A stretch of DNA of 64,000 bases. It comes from Ilex aquifolium (lineage: Eukaryota > Streptophyta > Magnoliopsida > Aquifoliales > Aquifoliaceae). The stretch is from contig OX637394.1 of the NCBI GenBank assembly GCA_951799425.1, positions 40,225,642 to 40,289,641 of the forward strand. Direction: 5' to 3'. The notes below the pieces were generated by a model, which searched no databases, had not been told where the DNA came from, and saw only the letters and a program-made list of their open reading frames with translations. Shown here piece by piece: positions 12,248 to 23,787 of this stretch. Positions within the stretch are counted from its first letter, which is position 1; each line of letters opens with the position of its first letter. Position numbers and translations under genes: made by a program.

Positions 12248-14269
12248 CTAGGCAAAAGTAGAAGTGGAGGAAGATGGAACGACCTGTTGCTGAGACATGA
12301 ACTGAGCATACTCCTCCCGTGTAAGAGTAACTAGCCCGAAATCAGGTGGAGCAGATTGAGGTATAGAGGCAGGAATCGAGGTGTCATCCTGATAAGAAAC
12401 CTGATTAGCAACACCCGAAGTCTTGCCATGTAAATCCCAGTAATAATCAACAGTGTGGCTTCCACGACCACAATGAGAGCATGAGCGAGACCTTGACCTC
12501 CCTCCACGACCTCCAGTACGGCCTCCACGACCACCTCGGGAACTGTCACTATGGCCACTTGCAGGGGCGGAGCCAGAAATTTTTTTGAGGGTGGGCACAC
12601 TAGTATGTCTTGATTTTTTTTTAATAGACCGTAAAAGTTCATAAATTTATATTTAATATTTTTAAAACATAGAAGATTAAAAATCGATATACTCATGAAC
12701 AAAAAAATAATAATTAAAACTTCTTATCGAGAATGCGACTAATTATTATTACTTACAATTGACCATGGTATGCTTTTATTATTTGAAAGTGTTACAAATT
12801 AATTTTATCAATAACATTTCTTTTATAAATAAAATCACGGTAACAATCTTCTATTTATGATTGTATAATTTACTACATAACGACACACATTTTTATATAA
12901 TAACGAAATAACCCTAAAATTTTAAAAAAATTATAAAATAATATCAATATGTTCAAAACATATTCGGACATGTCTAAAAGTTAACAATTATATTAGTTGT
13001 ACCTAATTTGAGATTTAATTGATGGAGACCCAATGATTTGTGACCATTGAATAGACAGTAGAATTTATTAAATATTAAGACTATTATATTTAATATCGCA
13101 ATGTATTAGGTCCTAAAATTAGGTTTCAATAACATTGTTCAAAAAGTTAACAATTATTTAGGTATGAGTCTATTTAAATCAATATCACCTAAACACAATA
13201 TTATGGTGGGCACAATTAAATATGGTGGGCCAAAAGTTTTGTTTTTAATGTTGGGCCAAAAATTTTATTTTTTTAATAGGTTTGAGTGGATTGTGATAGG
13301 TCAAAATTTTGATTTTTTTAATAAGTTTGGGTAGATAGTGATGGACTCAAATTTTTTTGTTTTAAATGAACTTAATTTTTTAATTTTTTTGAATAAATAA
13401 TGTGGGCCTAACATTTTTATCTTGAGATTTGGGTGGGCACAAATAATATACTATATAAATATATAATATATATACATAACTAAAAAAAAAAAAAAAATTT
13501 GAGGGGGGGCACGTGCCCACCCTGGCCCATACCTCCCTCCGCCCCTGGCCACTTGGGACAACAAGAGCTGAACGATCAGTAGACACACCAGTCTCCATGT
13601 GGGATGAATCGGTGAAGAAGGTAGCACGCTGCAATCGGGAGAAAACCTCCAATAGAGATGGAAGACTAGAGCCACCCAAAATCTGAGAACGAATAGACTC
13701 GTATTTAAGTTTCAAACCAACTATAAATCAGACAACATTCAAATCCTCATTTTGCTTCTGCCAAACCGCTGCATCAGTAGTAAAATGGTGGTAGATCTTC
13801 AACTCCTCACACATTTCCCGAACATGAGAGTAATAGTCCTCAAGACTCAGAGTACCCTACTCTAGACGAAAATGTTCTTGCATACTTCATATGCACGAGT
13901 GAAATTCCCAGTGCCAGAATACATGGTGGCCAAGTGATCCCAAATCTCTTTGGCCGTGTCGAGATAAAGCAAAGTAGAACTGATACTGGGCTCAATACTA
14001 TTCAATAGCAAGGAAATAATCTGAGCATCTTCTTGGTCCCACTTATCATACCCAGGAGTACCTTCCTTGGGTTTAGTGTCCACTAAGTATTTCTTAAAGC
14101 CTTTACCTCTAAGAAACACTTGAGCAGATCGTGACCACAAAACATAATTCGTCACATTGAGTTTAACAGATGTCATGGGACCATTAAGTAGAATCGTAGG
14201 AGAAAAATTCGGTGGCATGGGTGTAGTAAGATCAGCCTGACTATCATCATCTTTATTCTTGGGTTCCAT
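12248..14269 (-). pseudogene. copia gag region, split by a hAT element
   Basis: The minus strand begins with MEPKNKDDDSQADL and a UBN2-type gag core (NYVLWSRSAQVFLRGK, EIWDHLATMYSG). A zinc knuckle, CSHCGRGSHTVDYYWDLHGK, lies at 12420-12485, just before the protease. A 986-bp hAT element is inserted between these parts. This is a fossil. Confidence 0.85.
12562..13547. mobile_element. Non-autonomous hAT transposon nested in copia gag
   Basis: A 986-bp insertion bounded by the perfect 8-bp target duplication GCCACTTG (12554-12561 and 13548-13555), with 11-bp terminal inverted repeats CAGGGGCGGAG. The subterminal motifs GGGTGGGCAC and GGTGGGCACGTG also match in inverted orientation. The interior is AT-rich with no transposase. 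The 8-bp duplication and CAGGGGCGG ends are hallmarks of plant hAT elements. It must be younger than the host copia element. A diverged relative lies at 59118. Confidence 0.92.
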
Positions 14270-14397
14270 AATAATATAGCAATAATAGAACCAAAGGAAA
14301 AAAAACCTTTTTAGTAAAAGAAGGAGGCTGGAACCCAAGAAAGGCTGGAAGAACAATGGACGAACACTTGACGAAGCCTGAAAAGTGGACTAGGTAC

Positions 14398-14820
14398 CTA
14401 AACCGGACCAAAATTAGTGGCTGAATACTTGAACCGGGTGTGAAACACCTTCTGGATAGATGAACCGGACCAGGGAAGGCTGAGGGACGCCTGAACCGGA
14501 CCAGGAAAGGCTACTGACTGCCTAAACCGGGCCAAGAACACCTGCTGAAAGTTTGAACCGAACAGAAAAATAGGAGCTGAAAGTCTGAACCAGCCTGGAA
14601 GAACTGAACAATGCTGAACCGGAACTAAACAGGACCAGATTGAGGAGAACCGGGTCTGAACCGGACCAGACTGAGGAGAACCAGGTCTGAACCGGACCAA
14701 ATTAAGAAGAACCGGGGCCTGAACCGGGTCTGAACCGGTCTGCTAGATGAACCGGTCTCCTGCTGGACTGGACCAGCTATCTCAACTGGGCTGGGCTGAA
14801 CCGAACTAGACTCGGCTTAA
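14398..14820 (-). repeat. Degenerate GAACCGG repeats in the copia leader
   Basis: The plus strand repeats TGAACCGG(ACCAGG) many times at irregular spacing between the copia gag start and the 5' LTR. It is an untranslated-leader tandem array and has no gene. Confidence 0.7.
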
Positions 14821-15273
14821 AACAATCCAAACCCGCTTAGCCAAATCGACCCAAACTGACCCGCTAAGGGTCGTCTTCTCCACTGCTAGGGTTTTAATTG
14901 AAACCCTGTTGCTCATTGTGTCGCCTCAACGATGCAAACACTCGTCGACAGTGCAGGTTCCCGACGACACAACCACCATGCCACCACAACAAGTCTCTAA
15001 CGATTAGTACAACCACCACCAACGATGTGACAGCTCTACCGCCGACGATGCAACACCACCTCCTCAACAAAGTACGATTAACCTCTACACCACACCCACA
15101 CTTGTGTGGTTATTAAACCAACACCCATGACCTAAAGGCCATGATCGCGGTTCTTGCAACCGAGCCAAGAATCGCAACAGAACAGAACAAAGAAGAAGAA
15201 AATAAAAAAGGAAGAAAAAGTCAAAAATCGAATAATATTTTTTTTTAAAAGGATTAATCTTGATCTGATACCA

Positions 15274-15436
15274 TGTTAAGTTTAGAGAGTTAACACAATA
15301 TTAAAGAAAGACAGAGAGTGATAAAAAACATGACCTACCTCTCACAAACCACTTGTATTTATAGTTAACATACAATAATAAGAAAGACGTATACACCCTC
15401 TTATATTTACACATAATACCCCTAATACTTTTAACA
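15274..15436 (-). repeat. 5' LTR of the copia element
   Basis: A 163-bp LTR with the primer binding site TGGTATCAGATC directly inside it on the minus strand. It is nearly identical to the LTR at 8920. Confidence 0.93.
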
Positions 15437-15441
15437 TAAGT

Positions 15442-17683
15442 AATATATGGAAAGAAGATAAATCATGTAACAAAATAACTGTTATGGATTTAAATGAAAG
15501 TAAATGAAGGAATATGGTAAATTTCTGTGAAAACTGGCTGGCTGGTAAAGAATTGGGAATCTCATATGTTATGTTTACTTCTAGCAAGATAGTTTCGAGA
15601 TTGTGGCTGGATTGTTTGTTTGGGAATTTTAGTTTTTGCTTTGCATTCATCTGGTTTTGTAAAGGATTATTGGTGGACTGGAAGTAAGCCAAGGGGCCTT
15701 AGCAGAGTCTTAGAATGCCCTCAAAATCTTGTACATATTTCGTTTATACAATGCACGCTTGCCTACTCAACAAAAGCTTCATTTACATTAATATAGTAAA
15801 TGATTTCAGTTTTCAAACCTTGTAAGGACTAGTCTTTTACCAGCACATCTACAACCATATTTGGCGAGGTTTGAACCTGAGACTTTCTAGTCGGGGAGGT
15901 AGGCCTTGGTCATCCGGACTAACTACGACGTTACTTAACTCTAATATTTTGTAAAATTGAAAGGTAAAGAACAGTTGGAGCTTTAAAATTAACAATTAAA
16001 GAGACTATTTCTATCTTAGAAAGTGATTTGAACTGATACCACTTATTTTATTTTATTTTTTTTTTTAAGAAAAGTAGGAATTTTATTCCAAACAATGAAG
16101 TAGTTACAAGAAGCAAAGAAACACCTTCTAAAGGTATGAGAGTTAGCTTTAACCCTTCATAGGCTACAACCAACTTAATTACATTTTTGAGTTTCTTAAA
16201 ATGAAAAATAATCCTGTTTCCAGCTTCAAAGACAAAATTCTGCTTGTCTGCCTTCAAGAAACCCAGCTACATACCACTTATAATATGTGTTGTATGTTCA
16301 GTATGTGAGATACATGAAGTTTCATTACTGGTACCTTGTGTTGTGAAAGAAGATTTGGTTCCTTTGATTACTAAGATTCAATTTCATCAGCATGTTCAAA
16401 TACAGTTATGATAATAATAGTATTTCTGTGTTTGATCACTTTTTACTCAATGCCAAATGTTTTGGTTCAAGGGACTTGGCTTTTATTTTATTTTATTTTA
16501 TTTTTTGTGTGTAGACAATGCAGATCAGAGAAGTGGGCAATTTATGAGAAAATAAATTACACATTGAAACATAGATCATATTTGTGAATGTGAAATTTGA
16601 ATACGAAATTTAGGTTGGTCAAAATTAAAAAGATGTATTTAGTTAAAATAGTGTCCTGAAAGAGGTGAAAAATAATAAGAATTATCATGTTGTAGAAAAT
16701 GACAGACCCTTCTTCGATTGTGTTCGGGACAATGGCATTAGTGTTGGTGTATTTTTTTTTGTTACAGGATGTTCAGACTTGTGTTGATTTACTCTCTCGA
16801 ACTTGGATATTGGTCATCATAGCCTGAGCGAGTTTAAAATACATTCCCTGAAGAACAAGGATGATTGATCCTAAAGAAATATAAAAAGTGTTGAATCTAA
16901 GACCTTTGAATTACTAGAAACTCGATTCAATCACTAAACCACCCTTAAGTGTTGGCAGCAGTGCATTAGCAGCAATGGGAGCAGCATTTTATGTAAGCCT
17001 CTGGGTTCCATAACATCAGCTGCCCACCGTTCCAGCCACTTTTTAACAGTCCTGGTCGACTGGTCCAAAGTTTTCAACTTCTACTTCATTGCAGGCAATG
17101 AAATTGGTTGAAATTCACTTTTTATTTTGAGAATCTCCATTTATGCATAAAGCAGGGTTTCCTTTAACTATTTGTCACAGACAATTAGGATTGTTAATGA
17201 GTTGTGTCGTGTCGGATTTGTATTGTATAAAAACTGTATCAGTTAGTAGTGTCAACTTTTCTCATTAACATGAATCTGATAAGATAAGAAATTTAAAATA
17301 ACATGACTGATTAAAATGAATAATAAATGAGTCAAATTAGTGTTAGACATGAATAACATATTTAATTGATATTGTAAGCGAAAAATAAGTACTTTATAAT
17401 TTTTTAAATTTCTATATATAGTATCTTAAGAGTTGAATTAGAATTAAATAAATTCGTATTGATAATAATATTGAAACGAACATATCAAGAACTGAAATGA
17501 CACGACACAATACCAATTAGCACCCCTCGTTATAAGCAGTATTTAATAGGATTGTGTCATTTTTTATCGTGTTCGTGTGGATCCATTTTTTTTATAAATC
17601 TGTTCATTTATCACTTAAACCCGTTAAATTTCAACTCAAGTCTACTAATTCTGTATCAATTATGTGGTAAATTTGCAAATCAT
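15442..17683 (+). other. Distal downstream flank of CAT copy 1
   Basis: Non-coding, collinear with 44160-46268. Shared sequence stops at GATTTGCAAATCAT (about 17682 and 46270), so this is the distal edge of the duplicated unit. Copy 1 differs by the LINE-like insertion at 16046 and by lacking about 70 bp present around 44520-44600. Confidence 0.75.
16046..16270 (-). mobile_element. 5'-truncated LINE or SINE insertion (225 bp)
   Basis: A 225-bp insertion flanked by the 10-bp duplication ATACCACTTA (16036-16045 and 16271-16280). On the minus strand it ends in TTTGGAATAAAATTCCTACT followed by an A-rich tail, as plant LINE 3' ends do. The CAT copy 2 flank at 44850-44870 has the single uninterrupted ATACCACTTA. 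A 69-residue open stretch inside is not recognisable. LINE is more likely than SINE because I see no tRNA-like boxes. Confidence 0.75.
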
Positions 17684-17820
17684 CTAGTCTATAATATAAA
17701 ACAGGGCAGACTTCAATAAGTCTATCTGACGGTCTCAAATAGACTCATCCAACGACTACCAATATCCCTCTCAAAATCATTCACATAGCACCATGTCTTT
17801 CAGGCACGAGTTACCCCTAG
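17684..17820 (+). mobile_element. Very short Helitron-like unit
   Basis: It starts TCTATAATATAAAACAGGG near 17688 and ends TTTCAGGCACGAGTTACCC then CTAG at 17820, so both Helitron-type termini lie within about 135 bp. The 3' end resembles the minus-strand 3' end of the RepHel element (TTCAGGCACGGACAATTG then CTAG). The exact left edge is uncertain by a few bases. Confidence 0.4.
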
Positions 17821-18180
17821 TCTAGAATATAAAACAGGGCGACTTTTACAAATTCATCATACGGTCTCAAATTCATTCATCCAACGGCCACAAACATTCC
17901 TTTCATTTCCCTCCAAATTCATCACATCTTACTCATAATTTTTTTTTCACAATCAGACCTCTTAGTCAACTCTCAGCCGCCTCTCCTCAATCTCCTCATT
18001 TTTTCCTCCTTTCTGTCAAACAAGCCATGCCTCTCCATCTCTTATGTTTTTTTTTTTTCCACCCTATGTTAGTCCTCTCTCTCTCTGTTACGCCCCAGCG
18101 ACACCACCAGCAACACCACCACAGCCACTGCCAATTCGTCAGCAACACCACCACCACCACCGCCACTGCTAACTAAGGAT
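17821..18180 (+). mobile_element. Second Helitron 5' end, tandem with the first
   Basis: TCTAGAATATAAAACAGGGCG follows the CTAG of the preceding unit directly and shares its 5' terminal sequence, including ACGGTCTCAAAT and CATCCAACGRC. I could not find its 3' end, so the extent is a minimum. The following CACCAC-rich stretch (18085-18175) is low complexity. Confidence 0.4.
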
Positions 18181-18780
18181 GACAGTGGACCGAAGCGGGG
18201 GCGGGGGAGTGTAGTCTTCATCCCCGTATCCGCTTAAAAAAACTCTGTCCATTCCCGATCCACCCCCCGTTAACGGGTATAATTTTCTTCCCCATCCCCG
18301 TCCGCGGGTAAATTTGTAATCCCTGCCCCGTCCCCCGTCTTCACCTCCATCCCCACCCCCATCCCCTTATCCACCCAAGCCCAAGCCCAAGCCAACATAA
18401 TCCAAAATTCTAAATAAACCTAGCATTCTAAATAATCCAACATAATTATAGAAAATTATAACATAATTAAAAATTTGTCATTTAAAACATAATACAATTA
18501 AAATTTTGTCTGCAACATTATTCAACAAAATATAATTAAAAGTTTGTCTTCCTTATAAATTCAAAACAATATCATGCAACACAACATAATGTAACATAAC
18601 ATAATTCAACATAAAAAAATATAAAAGCACAAAGATCTACACTTTTATAAGCTAAAACCATGAAAAAAAATAAAAAAATCAAAAAAAATCAAAAAATAAA
18701 AAAAAATTCAAAAGAAAAAATCATTCAATAATATGTAGATTTGTATTCACAACACACACACACAGACACACAGATATATA
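18181..18780. other. G/C-run block and AT-rich spacer, no gene
   Basis: 18181-18370 is rich in CCCCGT/GGGGCG runs that recur at 19425-19500, suggesting two members of one repeat. 18400-18780 is AT-rich with poly-A runs and a CA repeat. No coding signal is seen. Confidence 0.4.
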
Positions 18781-18784
18781 TACA

Positions 18785-19370
18785 GGGGTGGCTCCCTTTA
18801 CGACACGTGCACTTGCATTAAATGATCCCACGAGAGGATGAAAAGACAGGTCACGTGACGAAGATATCATTGAAATCGGTCATCAACCGAGCCGAGCTAT
18901 TCAAAGAGCTCGGGAATAAAGAGAAAATGTCGGTCCTTATCATGACCGAGCTGTTCCATACAATAAGTGAAGAGCTCAAGGGATGCCTATAACTCAGGAA
19001 TTTTGGTTAAACAAAGAAGCATGATTATAGGCTTGGCAGGAGGAATTGCTGGAGAGATCTCAACTTCCCAAACAGAGTCGCCAAATTGAAGGAAGGTGTA
19101 CCACCTTAAATCGAAAATCGTGGAAACCCTAAACAAATAGGGATCTATAAAAGGCATCAGGAGCCAAGGTGAAAGGTACGCTGAACTCTCCTTGTCTTCT
19201 TACAATTGCTCATTTCCATTACTGACTTAAGCATCGAAGTGCCTTTGATCGAAGCACTTCGATCTTGGGCAGTTTGTTCGTTTTGCAGGAAGGGAAGACT
19301 GAAAGATCAAATTCAGAGCTCACTATTACCAGAAATATCAACCATTTATTCCAGTAGGAGGTAATCTCAT
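18785..19370 (+). repeat. LTR-like relic
   Basis: The block has the look of a plant LTR: a CTATAAAAGGCATC promoter box at about 19146, a 5'-UTR-like stretch, and the TGACTTAAGCATCGAAGTGCC motif that is common in the R/U5 part of plant gypsy LTRs. No primer site or internal region follows, so a solo LTR is likely. I could not fix TG/CA ends or a target duplication. Confidence 0.4.
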
Positions 19371-21405
19371 TTTTTGCCTCTTACAATCTATATATATAAT
19401 GATGATAATAATAAAGGGTAAAGCGGGATGGGATGGGGGCAGGGTGGGGGTAAGTGTCAGTCCATCCCTGCCTTCATTCCCGCACTGGTTTATACGGGTA
19501 TCCACGTATACGTCCATCGTCCAATACGTGTGGTTCATCCTCGATTCAAATGAGACGAGTTTGGACGAATACCCATTTTTACCATGTCCACTGCTATCCC
19601 CTCCCAGGTATCCCTAATGTCTCTCTCTTACACACACACTAACCCCCATCCTCCCAAACCTCTTATTTGCCCTTTCTACGCAACACCACCCCCACCCCTT
19701 CTCTGCTCTCTCTCACACACACATTTAATGACCCCCCCCCCCCCCCCAACAAAAGCCTTCTGCCCCAACCCCCCACTCATCACAAGCCCTCTCAACGATC
19801 ATGTTGTCTGCACACAGCCCCATAAACATGCCTGACACACACATACACTCCACCCCCTCTTCGTTCTCACTCAACCACCGGCAGCGACGCCACCATCCAA
19901 CGGCAACAACCCATGACATCATCACCCAAAGTGGCTTCGGCAAGGTATGTAGCTGCCCTCTCTATCTCTCTCTTTGCTCCTCTCCATCCCCTTTGTCTCT
20001 CCCATCTATCTCACTCAATCGTCAAACTACCCACAAAACCCCAAAATGCCACCACCTATTTTGGGGTCTTGTATCTTTTTAAAATTAACCTATTAATTGT
20101 GATACATTTAATGCATGCAAATATTTACTCTAGAATCCAAATGGTCACTTTTGTGTATATGCTAAACCATGGACTGTTATTAGGTATTATTTGGGGACAA
20201 ATTAGGAATAAGTTATTGTACTTTTATCATGTTATTTTCACTCAAATTTTTACATTAGGAAAATACAAGTTTTTTAAGTTACTGTACTTTTATCAAGTCA
20301 TTTTTACTCAAATTTTTTACTTAAATTTGAATTAACATTCGAGTAAAAAGTTTAATTTGATACAAAACATTATAACGGAAAAAATTCAAATAATGAAAAT
20401 TTTAGTTTCCCTTCATTTCGTATGAGTATGAATAAAATACTGAAAATTGTTTTAGTTTATTTTTACTGAAATTTAAGTTTGAATAAAAATTAGAGATGCC
20501 CTCATTAGTCTGGATAACATGTCTATTTGGTTTATTTATAAATCAAGTTTTAAAATTGAACTTGAAATTGATTCATTTAACAGTATAATTTAGTTTCGCT
20601 CAAATATTTTGTTGCACAATCACGTTTGTTTTAATCGTTGTTAAATATAAATGTTTCAACCACAATAATTAAGTTTATTTATATTTAATCTTTTAACCAC
20701 GATAAAAAAAACGTGTTTTGCACAAGGACACCCTAACGTAGCAGTTGTATATATTTCTATTTTCATACAAGAAAACTTGGGTGTCTTAGTGAACTTATTT
20801 ACATTTGGTAAATTTCGTTAGTTCAATTAGGCAAGCAGTTGGTTCAATTGTTCTTCTACGTATTCTTTTTTTCGAAAATTGTTGATATTTTTTTCATGGA
20901 TGTTTGGGTTTGTTGGGGTGTTATTCTAGATTTGTCAAGAGTTGGAGGAGGATCCAAGGTTAAAAATCAATAGGCCTTTGTTCCAATGGTATTTAATTAT
21001 ATTAAATTGATTTAAAAAAGAAAAAAATATGTATTATAATTGAAAGTCAAATTTATTTTAAAAAAGTAGTTGGTAACTTAATTCTATGACAAATATCAGT
21101 ATGAAGGTCTTTGAATCAAATTATATGATTAATCAAATCTATACCACTATTTTTTAAATTAATAATTAATAAAATATTTTTTAAAAATAAGGTTAAAATA
21201 GAAAGTTCGACAAATTTTTGTATGGTTACTATAGACCACGTGGCCTTGCTCACGTGGTGTGCATAGCCAATAAGGGCCTGTTTGATATGTTTTTTGGGGG
21301 GGAAATTAGAAGGGGGTACACCAAATTAGACTTAATTGTAAAAAAGTACACACAAAAAAAATGTTGGGTAATTAAGTCCTTAATTTTGATACTTTTTGTA
21401 TCTAA
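19371..21405. other. Repeat-derived spacer, no gene
   Basis: This includes a C16 homopolymer at 19732-19747, CT/CA-rich low complexity at 19620-19990, a possible splice donor (GGCAAGGTATGT at about 19937) that I could not tie to an exon, and AT-rich sequence. 21290-21405 is the outer arm of the foldback element interrupted by the PIF element. Open stretches on both strands here look fortuitous. Confidence 0.4.
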
Positions 21406-22792
21406 GAGCATCTCCAACTACACTCAGCAAAATAGCTACTCAAAATATATTTAAATATTCAATTCACTACTTTAGCTAGCAACTTTTTAAAATTCACTCA
21501 AACCACGCTCTCTATTTTAACTGATTACTTCAACTAACTTTAACTAACTTTCAATAATATAATTCAAAAATGCCACGTGGCATAACACGTAAGCGCCATA
21601 ATGATGACGTGTCGTGTCATGTCATCAAATTTTAAATTTTAAATTTTAAATTTTACAACGGTCATATTTATAACGGTCATATTTACAACGGCATTACTCT
21701 GAGGAGGTGCTGCATAAGAAAAGATCAAATTGTCATCAGGTTAGTGAAGAATTATGCTTCAAGCATATTAAAGCACAACGTTGTTATCCAGTATATGCTT
21801 CAAGCATACTTGTGTGATTAGCCTATATTGACTATCTAGATGTGTGATTAGCTAACTCTAGATGTGTGATTAGCTTTATGCTGTAACTGACTGCCCTAAC
21901 TACCTAACTCTGTATATTGCCTTGACTGAGAACTTGTGTGATTAGCAACAGCAGCAGCTTTCAGCTGCTGCATTAATAGTAGAATGGAGTAAGGGTTGGA
22001 GAGAAAAGACTTTGAACGCTAACAACTCATTTTCAAAAATGATTTTCGGAAGTTAAACTGAACAGAAATAGAGCAATACAAACCAAATCACAATCACTAA
22101 CAAATAGCATCCACTTCCATAAATGAACAGAAAACACCATGAATTCACACAATCTCCATAGTCAACTTTATACAAAACAAAACAACACTGTCAATTAAGC
22201 CAACCGTAGGAATCCCTTATGATACACCAGACAAATCCGTAGGAATCAATAATTTTCATTTCCCATCTCATGGAAACATCACTTGCCAAACTGAAGACAA
22301 CCCACTCATTTAGTTGCCTAAAGATCCAAGGCATGTGCCGAAAACTCCATTGTATACACAGCATAATGATCATCATCAATTAAAGTCACCCTCTTGCCAA
22401 ACAATCAAAACCCACACTTGTAATTGGTTAAAACTTCAACACATATGCACTAAATGACCATCATCACCTGCTAAATCAGCAAAACCACAAGGGTGATTAC
22501 CCAAAATTCCAACACCAACCAAAGGCACCTACTTCATGAAACAAAATATTCCCCAACGTAGATTACTCCAAATTTCAACACGAACACACCATAATAATCA
22601 ATTGATTATCATAACAGTCACCACTACCTCTATATACACAATTCAAAACACCCACTTGATAAATAATCAAAAACTAGTAGATTAATCTACAACATCATGC
22701 AGTGAAGCATTTCTATTACAGAGTTCATCAAAAGACAGTCAAAGAAATTATATTGATGGGCAGTCAAAATCTAACGTATCAAGTAAAGCTAC

Positions 22793-22863
22793 CTTGAACG
22801 CAATATAATGATCAGTCTTGTTGTCCAGTTGCATAGAACATGAGCTTTGCTTCCTCAATTCAA
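22793..22863 (-). pseudogene. Captured VAP27 exon (MSP domain piece)
   Basis: A 71-bp minus-strand exon between an acceptor (GTGAAAG) and a donor (TTCAAG then GTAGCT). It encodes ELRKQSSCSMQLDNKTDHYI then AFK, matching the start of the MSP domain of plant VAP27 (vesicle-associated membrane protein-associated protein, FELKKQSSCSLQLTNKTD...AFKV). The codon phase at both edges matches a phase-1 intron before ELKKQ. Flanking intron-like DNA came with it. No other VAP exons are visible, so it is a fragment without full function. It lies inside the PIF element. Confidence 0.85.
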
Positions 22864-23145
22864 CTTTCACAACAAAACATTCCAAGAAAATGATCAATAC
22901 CCAAATAGAAATTGCAATTATACAAAATAACAAGCAAGAAAATTAGGCCAAATAAAAAACAAAATATCGATTTTCAAGTTCGATTACCGAGAAATTAGAT
23001 AAAAACATGAAATTTTGAATCTTTAGATCATATAGCCCTAATATACTATGACCTCCACTCCACATAATCGGTTTAATTTCCCTGGAGTAAGAGAATTAAA
23101 GTCATTATCATGGACTAAGATAATTGAGGAAGAATTTCGGAGATG

Positions 23146-23500
23146 TTAACACACACACACATAGAGGACCTTCTTCATTCGAGATCCAGAAGACTCATCA
23201 CCATTATTATCATCCTCTTCACTGGAAAGACTCAGCCCCTCCTTACGCTCTGGCCTATACTCCTCATCATCTTCTTCTCCCACCTTTCGTTTTCCCTTCT
23301 TCTCACTCTTCTTCTTGGTTTTCTGAACCGAACCCATCAAAGAATTCACCATTTTATGCAATCCCAAAGCCTTCATTCTCGGTCTGTTCTCCTCAATTCT
23401 TTGCATCTCATAGTCTGACACCTTCTGGGTCGCCCCATTTCCTGGGGTTTCGAGATCTTCAAAGCTTGAATCCGAGTCGTTTTCTTGTGTTTCCTAGTCT
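23146..23500 (-). pseudogene. Captured exon of an unidentified acidic/basic protein
   Basis: The minus strand reads coding-like from about 23500 down to 23160: a Ser/Asp/Glu-rich start (DSDSSFEDLETP), then YEMQRIEENRPRMKALGLHK, a Lys-rich run (KTKKKSEKKGKRKV) and an acidic region. The YE..R..RI.EN..RM..LG pattern occurs near the N-terminus of several plant nuclear proteins (for example some B3-domain and CDCA7-like proteins), so a host exon is likely. In frame, a stop precedes the first codons I list. The coding-like stretch ends near a GTCCTC donor-like site. The source gene is not identified. Confidence 0.55.
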
Positions 23501-23787
23501 GAATGTTCCGAACAATGATCGGTGATGGTGCTGGGTTTTGGTGGATGGCGGTCGGTGATGGTGCTGGGTTTTGGTGGTGGCAGTCGGTGATGTTGCTGGG
23601 TTTTGGGTGGCCACGAACAGGGATTTTGGAGGGAGAGAGCTCTGATGAGAGAGAATGTTGCTAGCCACAATTGATGAGTGAGAATGGGGGGAGGCAGAAT
23701 AGCTAGAGCCGGTTGGAGCCAATTTTTTTGAATTGGCTCAGCAAAATAGCTAAAAAATGCTATTTGTTGAGCCTGTTGGAGATGCTC

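Larger units (their letters stand above)
8920..15436 (-). mobile_element. Ty1/copia LTR retrotransposon, young, broken
   Basis: A complete copia element by structure: target duplication TAAGT at 8915-8919 and 15437-15441, LTRs of 162-163 bp at both ends, a primer site TGGTATCAGATC (initiator Met tRNA type) next to the 5' LTR and a purine tract GAGGGAGAG before the 3' LTR. Internal parts on the minus strand, in order, are gag (UBN2-like, with a CX2CX4HX4C zinc knuckle), aspartic protease (WIIDSGA), GAG-pre-integrase/integrase, reverse transcriptase (YVDDI) and RNase H (SDADWAG). The two LTRs differ by only about two changes, so insertion is recent, probably well under a million years at usual plant rates. 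The coding region is broken in several places and also carries a hAT insertion. The CAT copy 2 flank at 44157-44164 shows the empty site. Confidence 0.95.
21406..23787. mobile_element. PIF/Harbinger element carrying host gene fragments
   Basis: A 2382-bp element with terminal inverted repeats GAGCATCTCCAAC / GTTGGAGATGCTC, flanked by the 3-bp duplication TAA (21403-21405 and 23788-23790). The homologous inverted site at 40272-40274 has a single TTA, so ends and target are fixed. The shared subterminal motif CTCAGCAAAATAGCT appears at both ends in inverted form. There is no transposase. The minus strand instead carries a VAP27 exon with its splice sites and a second coding-like exon, so this is a Pack-type (gene-carrying) non-autonomous element. 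Confidence 0.88.

Noticed and set aside
19913-20335. 140-residue plus-strand open frame
   Set aside because: Low-complexity N-terminal half, AT-rich remainder, no domain, and it lies in repeat-derived DNA.
23124-23525. Plus-strand open frame inside the PIF element
   Set aside because: Antisense to the Lys/acid-rich exon that shows real coding character on the minus strand.
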